Shown here piece after piece: positions 36,575 through 46,552 of a DNA stretch of 64,000 bases; position 1 is the first letter of the stretch, and every line of letters begins with the position of its first letter. This stretch comes from Alloalcanivorax profundimaris. GTDB taxonomy: Bacteria > Pseudomonadota > Gammaproteobacteria > Pseudomonadales > Alcanivoracaceae. The stretch is taken from contig NZ_JABJWH010000021.1 in NCBI RefSeq assembly GCF_015265435.1, positions 1-64,000 on the forward strand. The letters run 5' to 3'. The position numbers and the translations under genes are program-made. Under the pieces are notes generated by a model, which was not told the origin of the DNA, did not search any database, and saw only the letters and a program-made list of their open reading frames with translations.

Positions 36575-38180
36575 GATCAATGCCCGCCTGGCGCCGCGCT
36601 CCTGCTGGCAAGCGGTGGACTTCGGCACCCGCCTGTACCGGCGCTGGTGGCGCCAGGGCGCCCTGGTGTGGCTGGTGTTCACCGCCCTGCCCTTCGCCCT
36701 GCTGGCGGGCTACGGCGCCGCCACCCGCAGCGTCTGGCCGATGTTGGTGTTCTGGTGGCTCAAGCCGCTGTGGGAGCGCCCCCTGCTGGCCTTCTACAGC
36801 CGCGCCCTGTTCGGCGATTACCCGAGCCCCTGGACCCTGCTGCGCACCTTCCGGAGCTACGGCGTCAACGGCCTGGCCGGCCAGCTCACCTGGCGGCGGC
36901 TGAGCCCGATGCGCGGTTTCCTCACCGGCGTGTGGCAACTGGAAGGCAGCAAGGGCGACAAGGCGTCCGGGCGCCTCTCCGTGCTGCTGCGCCCGCCCAG
37001 CCAGCGTGCCGGCACCCTGACGCTCACCGTGCTCACCCTGGAGCACCTGATGACCGTGGCCCTGGTGGTGCTGGCGATCACCCTGGTGCCCTGGCAGTTC
37101 AACCTGGAGTTCAGCGTCTGGTTCCAGGAGCAGAGCCGGCTGCAATGGGCGTTCGCCAACCTGGCCTGGTACCTGGTGCTGATGGTCACCGAACCGCTCT
37201 ACGTGGCCACCTCCTTCGCCCTCTACCTGAACCAGCGCACCTGGCTGGAAGGCTGGGACCTGCAGCTGGGTCTGACGCGCATCGGCGAGCGGCGCCGGCG
37301 CGCCGGCCGTGGCGGCGCCGCCCTGCTGGTGCTGCTGGCCCTGTTCAGTGCCGCGCCGCATCCAGCGGAAGCGCAGGCCGGCCAGCCCGAATCGCGACTG
37401 AAGCGGGATGCCGCCCAGTCGCTCCTACCGCCTGTAGAAAGCGGTAGGAGCGACTTCAGTCGCGATAACGGCGCCACCGAAAGTGCCAGCACCGACAAGG
37501 ACGCCCCCAAACAACAAGCCCTGGACCTGCTCGCCTCGGACACCTTCATGCCCTTCGAGGAACGCCAGGACCGGCGCCTGCGCGAATCCCTCCGCGACGA
37601 CGACAACGACAGCTGGTGGCGGGACCTGCTCAAGAAGCTGCTCGAACGGGACCGCGACAACAGCGACCGCGACGACCCCCTGTCGATCCCCGACACCGTG
37701 GTCGAAGGCATGGGCTACCTGCTGTTGCTGGTGCTGCTGGGCGTGATCCTGGCGCTGATCCTGCAGCGCCTGCCCGGCGGCCTGGCACGCCGCCGGCGCG
37801 GCCCGGAGATGCCGGTGAACGTGGCCGGCCTGGACACCCGCGCCGACAGCCTGCCGGCGGACCTGAACCAGGCCCTGGACGACGAACTGGCGCGCGGCGA
37901 CATCCGCGCCGCCCTGGCGCTGCTGCTGCGCGATGGCCTGATCACCCTGTTCCAGCGCCACCCCACGCCGCTCACCGCCGGCGCCACCGAGCAGGACTGC
38001 CTGCGCGCCTACCGGCGGCTGCTCGGCGACGCCCCGGTGGTGGCCTGGCTGGCGGATTTGATCGACGCCTGGACACGCACCGCCTGGGCCCACCGGCCCA
38101 GTGACCGGGAGTGGGTGCGGGCGCTGCGCGACCGCTGGGGCGAGCTGCGCCCGGCCCTGACCGGGAGGGCGCCGTCATGA
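36561..38180 (+). CDS. DUF4129-containing membrane protein with in-frame REP insertion
   Basis: 539 aa. The N-terminal part (about 1-255) carries four or more membrane helices. A middle linker holds residues encoded by an inverted REP pair (about 277-302, ESRLKRDAAQSLLP and GRSDFSRDNG). Then come a charged stretch, a further TM (GYLLLLVLLGVILALIL) and the C-terminal DUF4129 domain (RGDIRAALALLLRDGLITLFQ, RPSDREWVRALRDRWG). It is the third gene of the MoxR operon. The reading frame stays open across the REP, so the gene is probably functional. Confidence 0.82.
   Translation: MDLNRINARLAPRSCWQAVDFGTRLYRRWWRQGALVWLVFTALPFALLAGYGAATRSVWPMLVFWWLKPLWERPLLAFYSRALFGDYPSPWTLLRTFRSYGVNGLAGQLTWRRLSPMRGFLTGVWQLEGSKGDKASGRLSVLLRPPSQRAGTLTLTVLTLEHLMTVALVVLAITLVPWQFNLEFSVWFQEQSRLQWAFANLAWYLVLMVTEPLYVATSFALYLNQRTWLEGWDLQLGLTRIGERRRRAGRGGAALLVLLALFSAAPHPAEAQAGQPESRLKRDAAQSLLPPVESGRSDFSRDNGATESASTDKDAPKQQALDLLASDTFMPFEERQDRRLRESLRDDDNDSWWRDLLKKLLERDRDNSDRDDPLSIPDTVVEGMGYLLLLVLLGVILALILQRLPGGLARRRRGPEMPVNVAGLDTRADSLPADLNQALDDELARGDIRAALALLLRDGLITLFQRHPTPLTAGATEQDCLRAYRRLLGDAPVVAWLADLIDAWTRTAWAHRPSDREWVRALRDRWGELRPALTGRAPS
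37391..37466. repeat. REP pair R7 inside the DUF4129 coding region
   Basis: An inverted long foot (ATCGCGACTGAAGCGGGATG... CAGTCGCTCCTAC) and a short foot (GGTAGGAGCGACTTCAG...) sit entirely within an open reading frame, between two domains. The 76-bp palindrome reads through without a stop in this frame, whereas other frames of the same REP give TGA. Confidence 0.92.
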
Positions 38181-39418
38181 AGCGCTGGTTGATCCTGTTC
38201 GTGGTGCTGGTGGCCGGCCTGGTGGCCGGTTATTACTGGGCCACCGAGCCGGTGCGCTACATGGCCCCGGCCCGGGCCGACGCCGCCGCCCGCGACCCGT
38301 TCCTGGCCGCGCGCACCCTCCTGGATCGCTGGCAGCGGCCCAGCCGCCGGGTGTTCAGCACCCGCGCCCTGTTCCCCCTGCCGGCCACGGACACCACCCT
38401 GATCCTGGACGAATACCGGGGCGATCTGGGCCGCGACCGCATCCAGGCGCTGCTCGACTGGGTGGCCGCCGGCGGCACCCTGATCGTGGCGGCGCGGCCG
38501 GTCTACGGCGACCAGGACGAGGACCGGGAGCGCGCCGACCCGCTGCTGGAAGGCGTCGGCGTGCACGCCCGGCGGCTGCCCAACGAGAACGACGACGACG
38601 ATGACCCCATGGCCACCATGCTGGACCGCTTCCAGCCCATGGAAAGCCTGTTCCTGGAGTACTGCCTGGGCAGCGACGACCCGGAAATGCAGCGCCAGTG
38701 CGAACGGCTCACCTGCGAGGCCCCGGCACGGGCGGCGCCGGCGCTGACCCGGGACTTCGACGGCACGCCCCGGCGGCTGCAGATCCTCAACAACCTGGTG
38801 CTGCTCTACAGCGGCGCCGAAGGCACCCGCATGGCGGTGCTCGCCGACAACGACCAGGGCCTCAAGCTGATCGGCCTGAACCACGGCGCCGGCCTGATCA
38901 CGGTGGTGGCCGGCCTGGATTTCTGGAACAACGACCACCTGCACTATTTCGACCACGCCTGGCTGCTGCGCCGGCTCACCGGCGACGGGCCGGTGTGGTT
39001 CGTGCAGGGCATCGACATGCCGCCGCTGCCGCTGTGGCTGTGGGAACACGCCTGGCCGCCGATGCTGGCCCTGGTGCTGGCCCTGGCGCTGTGGCTATGG
39101 CGGCGGCTGCCGCGCCCGGGGCCGCGATGGCGGCCGCCGGGCCAGGACACCACCGACTACCTGGGCCACCTGCGCGCCCTGGGGCATTTTTACTGGCGCA
39201 CCGGCCAGGGCGAGGCCCTGGTCTCGCCCCTGCGCGACGCCGCCCGGCGCCGGCTGGCGCTGCTGCACCCGGACCCGGAGCGGGCCCTGGCGCTGGCCGC
39301 GCAAAAACTGGCCATGGATGAGAACGAACTGCGCGCCGCCCTCGGGCCGGCGCTCAAGGACCGCCCGGGCTGGACCCGCCAGGTGGCGGTATTGCAACGG
39401 ATCAGGAGCCGTCTATGA
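38177..39418 (+). CDS. DUF4350 domain-containing membrane protein
   Basis: 413 aa. An N-terminal TM ([17 protein letters not shown]), a periplasmic GATase-like DUF4350 domain ([36 protein letters not shown]), then a second TM ([18 protein letters not shown]) and a cytoplasmic tail. It has 4-base overlaps on both sides (ATGA). Confidence 0.83.
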   Translation: MKRWLILFVVLVAGLVAGYYWATEPVRYMAPARADAAARDPFLAARTLLDRWQRPSRRVFSTRALFPLPATDTTLILDEYRGDLGRDRIQALLDWVAAGGTLIVAARPVYGDQDEDRERADPLLEGVGVHARRLPNENDDDDDPMATMLDRFQPMESLFLEYCLGSDDPEMQRQCERLTCEAPARAAPALTRDFDGTPRRLQILNNLVLLYSGAEGTRMAVLADNDQGLKLIGLNHGAGLITVVAGLDFWNNDHLHYFDHAWLLRRLTGDGPVWFVQGIDMPPLPLWLWEHAWPPMLALVLALALWLWRRLPRPGPRWRPPGQDTTDYLGHLRALGHFYWRTGQGEALVSPLRDAARRRLALLHPDPERALALAAQKLAMDENELRAALGPALKDRPGWTRQVAVLQRIRSRL

Positions 39419-40383
39419 CACCGCGAACCATCGAAGAAGCCGCCGAGCTGGCCAACCGGATCGAAACCCAGCTCAACCAGGTGCTGATCGGCCAGCCGGC
39501 GGTCACCCGCCAGGTCATGCTGGCGCTGATCACCGGCGGCCACGTGCTCATCGAGGGCGTGCCCGGCCTCGGCAAGACCCTGCTGGCGCGCAGCCTGGCG
39601 CGGGTGCTGGAGCTGGATTTCCAGCGCATCCAGTTCACCCCGGACCTGATGCCCTCGGACGTCACCGGCCATGTGCTGTTCGACAGCCAGACCGGCGACT
39701 TCCGGGTGCGCAAGGGCCCCGCCTTCACCAACCTGCTGCTCGCCGACGAGATCAACCGGGCGCCGGCCAAGACCCAGGCGGCGCTGCTGGAGGTGATGCA
39801 GGAACGCCAGATCACCATCGAGGGCGAGACCTTCGAGCTCGACCCGCCGTTCGTGGTGCTGGCCACCCAGAACCCGCTCGACCAGGAAGGCACCTACCCG
39901 CTGCCCGAGGCGGAGCTGGACCGCTTCCTGTTCAAGATCCTGATCGACTATCCGGAACTGGAGGACGAAACCCGGATGGTGGAAATGGTGCTCGACGGCA
40001 GCCTGCCGGACAGCCTGGACGCGGAGCAGCTCACCCCGGTGACCAACGCGGAGGGCATCCTGGCCCTGGCCCACCAGGCGGAGGCGGTGATCCTGGACCG
40101 CGCCATCATCGACTACATCCTGCGTCTGGTGCGCGCCACCCGCGAGCACCCCAGCCTGATCCAGGGCGGCGGCCCGCGCGCCAGCATCGCCCTGGCGCGC
40201 ACCGCCAAGACCCAGGCGCTGCTGGCCGGCCGCGACTTCGTGATCCCCGACGACATCAAGCAGGTGGCGCCGCCGGTGCTGCGCCACCGTCTGCGCCTGG
40301 GCGTGGACGCCGACATCGAGGGCCAGACCGTGGAATCCGTGCTCGAACAGCTGCTCGAACAAGTGGAGGCCCCGCGCCAATGA
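39415..40383 (+). CDS. MoxR-family AAA+ ATPase
   Basis: 322 aa. Walker [17 protein letters not shown], MoxR signature [17 protein letters not shown], Walker [20 protein letters not shown] and sensor motif [20 protein letters not shown] are all intact. MoxR ATPases act as chaperones in maturation of protein complexes with DUF58/VWA partners. The partner DUF58 gene follows after 82 bases. Confidence 0.95.
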   Translation: MTPRTIEEAAELANRIETQLNQVLIGQPAVTRQVMLALITGGHVLIEGVPGLGKTLLARSLARVLELDFQRIQFTPDLMPSDVTGHVLFDSQTGDFRVRKGPAFTNLLLADEINRAPAKTQAALLEVMQERQITIEGETFELDPPFVVLATQNPLDQEGTYPLPEAELDRFLFKILIDYPELEDETRMVEMVLDGSLPDSLDAEQLTPVTNAEGILALAHQAEAVILDRAIIDYILRLVRATREHPSLIQGGGPRASIALARTAKTQALLAGRDFVIPDDIKQVAPPVLRHRLRLGVDADIEGQTVESVLEQLLEQVEAPRQ

Positions 40384-40465
40384 CCGCCCCCCTGTCGATC
40401 ACACCAGCGCCGGCGAACGCGGTAGCCACCGCCGGTGCCATGGCAGCCGGCAACCAGGTGCGAGC

Positions 40466-41800
40466 ATGCCGGTAAGACCGGGCGCGCGGCTGATCCAGGC
40501 GCTGCTCGGCTGGGCGGCGCTGGGCGCGCTGCCGTTGCTGGCGCGAGCCTGGGCGCCGGCGCTGGCGATGCCGGTGCTGCTGGCCTGGGCGCTGCTCGGC
40601 GCGCTGCTGGCGTTCTGGGCCCTGGACGACCTGCGGCGCCTGCGCCGGCGGCCCACGCCCCGGGCCGAACGGCGCCTGCCGGCGGCCCTGGCGGTGGGCG
40701 TGCCGCACACCGTGACCCTGACCCTGGACACCGGCGGCGTGGCGGAACGCTGGGTGGTGGCCGACCACCACCCCGCCGATGACATCGACACCGGCCTGCC
40801 GCGCACCCTGACCCTGACGCCGGGCCATGAACAGGTGGCGGTGACCTATCCGTACCGGCCCAGCCGCCGGGGCCCGGTGACCTTCGGCCCCATCGAGCTG
40901 TGGCTGCCCTCCCCGCGCCGCCTGTGGGAAGGCCGCCGCCGCATCGACGCCGAACGGCGGGTACCGGTGTATCCGGATTTCTCGCCGATTTCCCGGGCCG
41001 CCCTGGCGGTGGACAAAAGCCGCACCCGGTTCGGCGCCCGGGTGCAGCCGCGCCAGGGCGAGGGCCTGGAGTTCCACGAGCTGCGCGACTACCAGCCCGG
41101 CGACAGCCCGCGCCGCATCGACTGGAAAGCCACCGCCCGGCGGCGCCGGCTGATCACCCGCCACTTCCAGGACGAACAGAACCAGACCGTGTGGATCCTG
41201 CTCGACGGCGGCCGCCGCATGGCCCTGCCGGTGGGCGGGCTGACCGCCTTCGACCACGGCCTCAACGCCGCCCTGCTGCTGGCCTGGTCGGCGCTGCGCC
41301 AGGGCGACCGCGCCGGCGCCATGCTGTTCTCCGCGGAACAGCCGCGCTGGCTGGACCCGGTGCACGGCCAGCACGGCATCCAGAACCTGCTGCAGGGCTT
41401 CTACGACGTGCACCCGGCGGACCGGGCCAGCGATTTCAGCCAGGCCGCCCGCCACTTCCACGGCCGCTGGCCGCGCCGCTCCCTGGTGGTGATCGTCAGC
41501 CGCGTCCAGCCCGAGGACGGCGACGACCTGCTCACCGCCGTGCGTCTGCTGGGCCAGCGCCATCTGGTAATGGTGGCGGACATGGCCCTGCCCGAGCAGG
41601 AGGCCCTGCGCCGCACCGACGTCACCGAGCTGGACGACGCCCTGCGGCTGGCCGCCGACGCCCGCGAGCACCAGGAGCGCCGCGACCTGCACACCCGCCT
41701 GCGCCACGCCGGCGCCCATCTGGTGGCCGCCACCCCGGCCACCCTGGCGGAGCGGTTGGGGCAGGCGTATCAGCAGCTGAAACGCGCCGGGCGGCTTTAA
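40466..41800 (+). CDS. DUF58 domain protein
   Basis: 444 aa. Two N-terminal hydrophobic segments, a beta-rich region (about 70-150), then the DUF58 motif GLEFHELRDYQPGDSPRRIDWKATARR and a degenerate VWA-like domain (TVWILLDGGRRMAL). It is the usual partner of MoxR ATPases. It ends the six-gene operon. Confidence 0.9.
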   Translation: MPVRPGARLIQALLGWAALGALPLLARAWAPALAMPVLLAWALLGALLAFWALDDLRRLRRRPTPRAERRLPAALAVGVPHTVTLTLDTGGVAERWVVADHHPADDIDTGLPRTLTLTPGHEQVAVTYPYRPSRRGPVTFGPIELWLPSPRRLWEGRRRIDAERRVPVYPDFSPISRAALAVDKSRTRFGARVQPRQGEGLEFHELRDYQPGDSPRRIDWKATARRRRLITRHFQDEQNQTVWILLDGGRRMALPVGGLTAFDHGLNAALLLAWSALRQGDRAGAMLFSAEQPRWLDPVHGQHGIQNLLQGFYDVHPADRASDFSQAARHFHGRWPRRSLVVIVSRVQPEDGDDLLTAVRLLGQRHLVMVADMALPEQEALRRTDVTELDDALRLAADAREHQERRDLHTRLRHAGAHLVAATPATLAERLGQAYQQLKRAGRL

Positions 41801-41891
41801 GCGCTCACACTTTTCTCACACCCCGCCTGTGTTAGCCTCAAGGGCTCTTTCTGTACCCTGTACCGGCCGAAAGGATAAGGAGAGCCCAAAG

Positions 41892-43922
41892 ATGGCCAAT
41901 GAATCGGAATCACCTACCCCGGATTCCCCCAACGTAAAAATCAATCCACCGGTGTTCTTCACCTCCGTGGCGATCATCGCCGGCCTGGTGATCTTCTCGG
42001 TGGTGGCGCCCAAGGTGGCCGAGAACTTCTTCGACGGGCTCAAGAACTGGATCATCTCCGACGCCGGCTGGTTCTATGTGCTCACCGTGGCGATTCTGAT
42101 CTCCCTGGTGGTGTTCCTGGCGATCAGCCGCTACGGCGACATCAAACTGGGCAAGGACCACTCCGAACCGGAATACAGCTACACCTCCTGGTTCGCCATG
42201 CTGTTCTCCGCCGGCATGGGCATCGGCCTGATGTTCTTCGGCGTGGCGGAGCCGGTGCTGCACTTCGGCGACCCGCCCATGGCGGAACCGGGCACCATCG
42301 CCGCCGCCCAGGAAGCCATGCGCGCCACCTTCTTCCACTGGGGACTGCACGCCTGGGCGATCTACGCCATCGTCGGCCTGATCCTGGCCTATTTCAGTTT
42401 CCGGCATAACCTGCCGCTGACCCTGCGCTCGGCGCTCTACCCACTGATCGGCAAGAAGATTTACGGCCCGCTGGGCCACGCGGTGGACGTGTTCGCCGTG
42501 GTCGGCACCGTGTTCGGCGTGGCCACCTCCCTGGGCTTCGGCGTGGAGCAGGTCAACGCCGGTCTCACCTATCTGTTCGGCATTCCCAAGAACGAATGGG
42601 TGCAGGTGGGGCTGATCATCGGCATCACCGGCCTGGCCACCATCTCCGTGGTCACCGGCCTGGACGGCGGCATCCGCCGGCTCTCCGAGCTCAACCTGGG
42701 GCTCGCCTTCCTGCTGCTGATGTTCGTGCTGTTCCTGGGCCCCACCGTGTTCCTGCTCAAGGCCTATGTGCAGAACCTGGGCGCCTACCTGTCCGAACTG
42801 GTGAACATGACCTTCAACCTCTACACCTACCAGCCAAAGACCGGAGACGGCCCGCAGGACTGGATGGGCGGCTGGACCCTGTTCTACTGGGGCTGGTGGA
42901 TTTCCTGGTCGCCGTTCGTGGGCATGTTCATCGCCCGGGTGTCCCGGGGCCGCACCATCCGTCAATTCGCCCTGGGCGTGATGCTGGTGCCCGCCGGTTT
43001 CACCCTGTTCTGGATGACCGTGTTCGGCGACTCCGCGATCCAGATGATCCTGGACGGCATCTATCCGGAGCTGGCCGCCCAGGTGGACGAAGACAAGGCG
43101 GTGGCGCTGTTCCACTTCCTGGAGCAGTTCCCCTGGTCGGGCTTTATCTCCGGCGTCGCCACCCTGATGGTGGTGGTGTTCTTCGTCACCTCCTCGGACT
43201 CCGGCTCCATGGTGGTGGACATGCTGGCCTCCGGCGGCCACGACGACACCCCGGTGTGGCAGCGCATCTTCTGGGCCAGCTCCGAGGGCGTGGTGGCCAT
43301 CGCGCTGATGCTGGCCGGCGGCCTGGGCGCCTTGCAGTCCGCCACCATCGCCTCGGCGTTGCCATTCTCGGTGGTGCTGCTACTCACCTGCTTCGGCTTG
43401 CTGCAATCGTTGCGGGTGGAGGGCATCCGAAGGCTGAGTTTCCAGAGCAACCTGGGCACCGCCCCGGCCACCATCCACGTGGGCCACACGCCACGCAGCG
43501 GCGGCTGGAAGGTGCGCCTGAAGGGTATGGTGAGCTTCCCGCACCGGGCCCGGGTGCTGCAGTTCGTCCGTGAAGTGGTGACGCCGGCGTTCAACGCCGT
43601 GGCCGAGGAGCTGCGCAGCCATGGCCTGGAAGTGGAGGTCAAGGAAGGCGACGACCGCGCCACCCTGATCGTCAGCCACGGCCAGGAAACCGACTTCCTG
43701 TACGGCGCCCGGGTGCGCGGCTACGCGCGGCCCTCGATCACCCTGCGGCAGCTGGAGCATTCCAAGCGGCACGCGGATACCGACCAGTACTTCCGCGCCG
43801 AGGTGTTCCTCCGTGAGGGCGGCCAGGATTACGATCTGATGGGCTTCACCCGGGAACAGGTGATCAGCGACGTGCTGGATCAGTACGAGAAGCACATGCA
43901 CTTTCTGCATATGCTTCGGTAA
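41892..43922 (+). CDS. betT: BCCT-family choline/betaine transporter (BetT-like)
   Basis: 676 aa from MANESESPTPDSPNVKINPP, start chosen by AAGGAG about 13 bases upstream and family match. Twelve membrane helices; the BCCT core GMGIGLMFFGVAEPVLHF and FYWGWWISWSPFVGMFIARVSRGRTIRQF are complete. A C-terminal cytoplasmic domain of about 160 residues (ending HMHFLHMLR) matches the BetT type that senses osmolarity. It imports choline, driven by proton or sodium. No bet operon genes are adjacent. Confidence 0.87.
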   Translation: MANESESPTPDSPNVKINPPVFFTSVAIIAGLVIFSVVAPKVAENFFDGLKNWIISDAGWFYVLTVAILISLVVFLAISRYGDIKLGKDHSEPEYSYTSWFAMLFSAGMGIGLMFFGVAEPVLHFGDPPMAEPGTIAAAQEAMRATFFHWGLHAWAIYAIVGLILAYFSFRHNLPLTLRSALYPLIGKKIYGPLGHAVDVFAVVGTVFGVATSLGFGVEQVNAGLTYLFGIPKNEWVQVGLIIGITGLATISVVTGLDGGIRRLSELNLGLAFLLLMFVLFLGPTVFLLKAYVQNLGAYLSELVNMTFNLYTYQPKTGDGPQDWMGGWTLFYWGWWISWSPFVGMFIARVSRGRTIRQFALGVMLVPAGFTLFWMTVFGDSAIQMILDGIYPELAAQVDEDKAVALFHFLEQFPWSGFISGVATLMVVVFFVTSSDSGSMVVDMLASGGHDDTPVWQRIFWASSEGVVAIALMLAGGLGALQSATIASALPFSVVLLLTCFGLLQSLRVEGIRRLSFQSNLGTAPATIHVGHTPRSGGWKVRLKGMVSFPHRARVLQFVREVVTPAFNAVAEELRSHGLEVEVKEGDDRATLIVSHGQETDFLYGARVRGYARPSITLRQLEHSKRHADTDQYFRAEVFLREGGQDYDLMGFTREQVISDVLDQYEKHMHFLHMLR

Positions 43923-43932
43923 TACGAAGAGC

Positions 43933-44016
43933 ATCGCGACTAAAGCGGAACGCCGCCCGGTCGCTCCTACGGGACGTTGTAGGAGCGACCGGGCGGCGCT
44001 CCGCTTCAGTCGCGAT
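43933..44016. repeat. REP pair R8 (long-long)
   Basis: Two long REP feet in inverted orientation: ATCGCGACTAAAGCGGAACG... and ...CGCTCCGCTTCAGTCGCGAT, separated by about 9 bases. It lies between BetT and the convergent TonB receptor, and could act as a bidirectional terminator. Confidence 0.9.
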
Positions 44017-44032
44017 CATCCTAACGTTTCGA

Positions 44033-46273
44033 TCAGAAGTTCACGGTAATCCCGGCGCTATAGCGCCGCCCGTCCAACACCCGCCCGAAGTTCTCGCTGT
44101 CCACGTCCTTGTCGAGCACGTTGTAGACGCTGCCGTACACCTCCACCCGCTCGGTGAGCCCGTAGATCACGCCGGTGTCCACCAGGGTGTAGCTGGGGTA
44201 CTCGTCGGTGAGCCCGCCCCGGCCGGCCACCTGTTCCGCCTTGCCCTTGAAGCGCGCCTTGGTCCACAGCCGGGCGGCGTCGTTGACGCGCCAGTTCACG
44301 CCCACGTTGGCGCGGTGGCGGGGCTGGTCGTTGAGCGGGTTGCCCTCGTTGTCGCCGGACAGCTGCTCGCTGTCGGTGAAGGTGTAGTTGGTGTCCACCC
44401 GCACGCTGTAGCCCACCGGGAAGGAGAAGGTCACCTCGGCGCCACGCACGCGGGCCTCGTCCACGTTGGTGTAGCGGTACAGTTTTTCGTAGTCGTAACC
44501 CTGGTACACACAGGTGGCGTCCGGGCCGGACACGCGGTCGCAGATCAGCGGCTTCTCGATCTTGTCGTCGTAGTCGGTGTGGAACACGGTCACGCTGGCC
44601 TGCACGCCGTTGTAGCCTTCCCAGAGCGCGCCCAGTTCGTAGGTCAGGCTCTTCTCCGGCTTGAGGTCGTCGTTGCCGATGTCGCCGCCGTCCGTGGAGG
44701 GGCCGCCGCCACCTTCCACCCAGTTGGAATCGCCCTGCTTCAGGTCCGGGGTGCGGTAGCCGGCGCTGACGCCGCCCTTGAGGGTGAACCGGGGCGTGAA
44801 GTTGTACACCGCGTAGGCCCTCGGCACCGCCTCGCTGCCGTAGTTCTCGTCGTCCACCCAGCGCAGGCCGGCGGTGAGCGCCAGCGGCTCGGTGACGAAC
44901 CACTGGTCCTCGGCGAACAGCGCCATGTCCCAGCGCTCCAGGGTGGACTCACCGATGGCGCGGCTGGGGTTCTCGGTTTTCTGCTCGCGGTACTGGCCAC
45001 CCACGGTAAGCACGTGATCGGCCAGCGGGATGGCGGTCTGGGTATTGGCGGTGACCCGCTCGTAGAGCGCGTTCTGGGTCTGGTTTTCCAGCTCCTCGCG
45101 CTGCACGTAGCTCTTCGAGCTGACGTCGCCGGCCCACAGCAGATCGTGGCTGAGCGCCTGGTGGCGACGCACGGTGTACAGCTCGCTGTCGCCGCGCCCG
45201 CCGGTGTTTTCCACGGTGCCGATGGTGGTCTGGTCGGCGTAGCCCGCTTCCAGGGACAGGGTCTGGTCATCCCCCGGGGTCCAGGACAGCTTGGCCGTGG
45301 TGTTGTCCCGGTCCAGGTCCCGGTAGCCGCCCTCGATCTGGTCCTCGTCGCGCTGGTAGCGGGACCCGGTAACCGTGAAGCCCAGGGTGTCCTCGATCAG
45401 CGGCCCGCTCAGGTAGTAACGCTGCTGCTGATAATCACCGGACTCGTGGCTCTCCTGTTCGGTGCGCTCCAGGGTCACGGAACCGCCCCACTGATCCGGC
45501 GTGCCCTTGGTGATCACGTTGATCACGCCGCCCAGGGCATCGGAGCCGTACAGCGAGGACATCGGCCCGCGGATCACCTCGATGCGCTCGATGGCGGAGA
45601 TCGGCGGCAGCCAGCCGTACTCGGCGCCGGAGCCGAAGCCGTTGTAGTAGGACTGGCCGGAGCCCTGCGGGCGCCCGTCCACCAGGATCAGGGTGTACTT
45701 GCTGTCCATGCCGCGGATCGAGATTTCCTCGGTGCCGCCCTTGCCGGAGGGGCCGTCGTCCACGTACACGCCGGGCACGTCCTGCAGCGCCTGGGTGATG
45801 TCCCGGTAGGACTTGCCTTCCAGGTCCTCGCGGCTGATCACGGAGATGCTGGCCGGAGCGTTGGTCACGTCCACGGCGCGACCGGAGGCGGACGCGGAGG
45901 TCACGCTCACTTCCGGCAGGCGGTGTTCGCGGTTGTCCGCCTTCGGCAGCCGGCGCAGCCGGTAGCTGCCGTTGGGCTGGCGCACCGCTTCCAGGCCGCT
46001 GCCGGCGAGCAGCGCGCGCAGGCCGCCACGGGCATCGTAGCGACCGTCCAGGCCCGAGGTGGTCTTGCCCTCGGTGAGGCGGCCGTCGATCACCAGGGTC
46101 AGGCCCGCCTCGCTGGCGTAGCGGCTCAGGGCGCTGTCCAGGCGCCCGGCCTCGATCCGGTATTCGCGGGCCTCGGCGGCGACCGCCGGCAGCGGCGCCA
46201 GCACGGTGGCGGACAGGGCCAGGCACAGTCCGGCGGCCGGCAGGCGGCGCCGTAACGTTGAGAAACGCATCAT
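44033..46273 (-). CDS. TonB-dependent siderophore receptor with STN signalling domain
   Basis: 746 aa with a signal peptide (cleavage after AVAAEA region). The STN/secretin domain (about residues 38-105, YRIEAGRLDSALSRYASEAG) is followed by a plug (ITQALQDVPGVYVDDG, RGMDSKYTLILVDGRP, IEVIRGPMSSLYGSDALGGV) and a 22-strand barrel ending YSAGITVNF. The STN domain signals ligand binding through FecR to the FecI-type sigma factor. The plug resembles catecholate receptors (FepA/IrgA-like). An ATG one codon later is an alternative start. Confidence 0.93.
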   Translation of the reverse strand: MMRFSTLRRRLPAAGLCLALSATVLAPLPAVAAEAREYRIEAGRLDSALSRYASEAGLTLVIDGRLTEGKTTSGLDGRYDARGGLRALLAGSGLEAVRQPNGSYRLRRLPKADNREHRLPEVSVTSASASGRAVDVTNAPASISVISREDLEGKSYRDITQALQDVPGVYVDDGPSGKGGTEEISIRGMDSKYTLILVDGRPQGSGQSYYNGFGSGAEYGWLPPISAIERIEVIRGPMSSLYGSDALGGVINVITKGTPDQWGGSVTLERTEQESHESGDYQQQRYYLSGPLIEDTLGFTVTGSRYQRDEDQIEGGYRDLDRDNTTAKLSWTPGDDQTLSLEAGYADQTTIGTVENTGGRGDSELYTVRRHQALSHDLLWAGDVSSKSYVQREELENQTQNALYERVTANTQTAIPLADHVLTVGGQYREQKTENPSRAIGESTLERWDMALFAEDQWFVTEPLALTAGLRWVDDENYGSEAVPRAYAVYNFTPRFTLKGGVSAGYRTPDLKQGDSNWVEGGGGPSTDGGDIGNDDLKPEKSLTYELGALWEGYNGVQASVTVFHTDYDDKIEKPLICDRVSGPDATCVYQGYDYEKLYRYTNVDEARVRGAEVTFSFPVGYSVRVDTNYTFTDSEQLSGDNEGNPLNDQPRHRANVGVNWRVNDAARLWTKARFKGKAEQVAGRGGLTDEYPSYTLVDTGVIYGLTERVEVYGSVYNVLDKDVDSENFGRVLDGRRYSAGITVNF

Positions 46274-46442
46274 TCTCCGATCCTTAGCAGGGGTGAATTT
46301 CGTGTGGCTATACCGGTACCCCGAACGAGGACGGGAAAAGTGCTACGCCGCGTGGAAATTTTTTTGGGGGAGGAGGATTTTCAAGCCAGGCGAGGATCGC
46401 GCCTGAAGTCGGACAACGGCCGGCGGCCGAATCCAACGCCGA

Positions 46443-46516
46443 ATCGCGACTAAAGTCGCTCCTACCGCTCCAGCCCTGGTAGGAGCGACTGGGCGGCACT
46501 CCGCTTTAGTCGCGAT
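46443..46516. repeat. REP pair R9 (short-long)
   Basis: Short foot ATCGCGACTAAAGTCGCTCC then inverted long foot ending CCGCTTTAGTCGCGAT, in the gap between fecR and the receptor gene. It lies within the presumed operon (46274-46552), where no FecI-type promoter was confidently found. Confidence 0.88.
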
Positions 46517-46552
46517 CCGGCGCCGGAATGAACTCCAGCCCCGATCGCTCCT

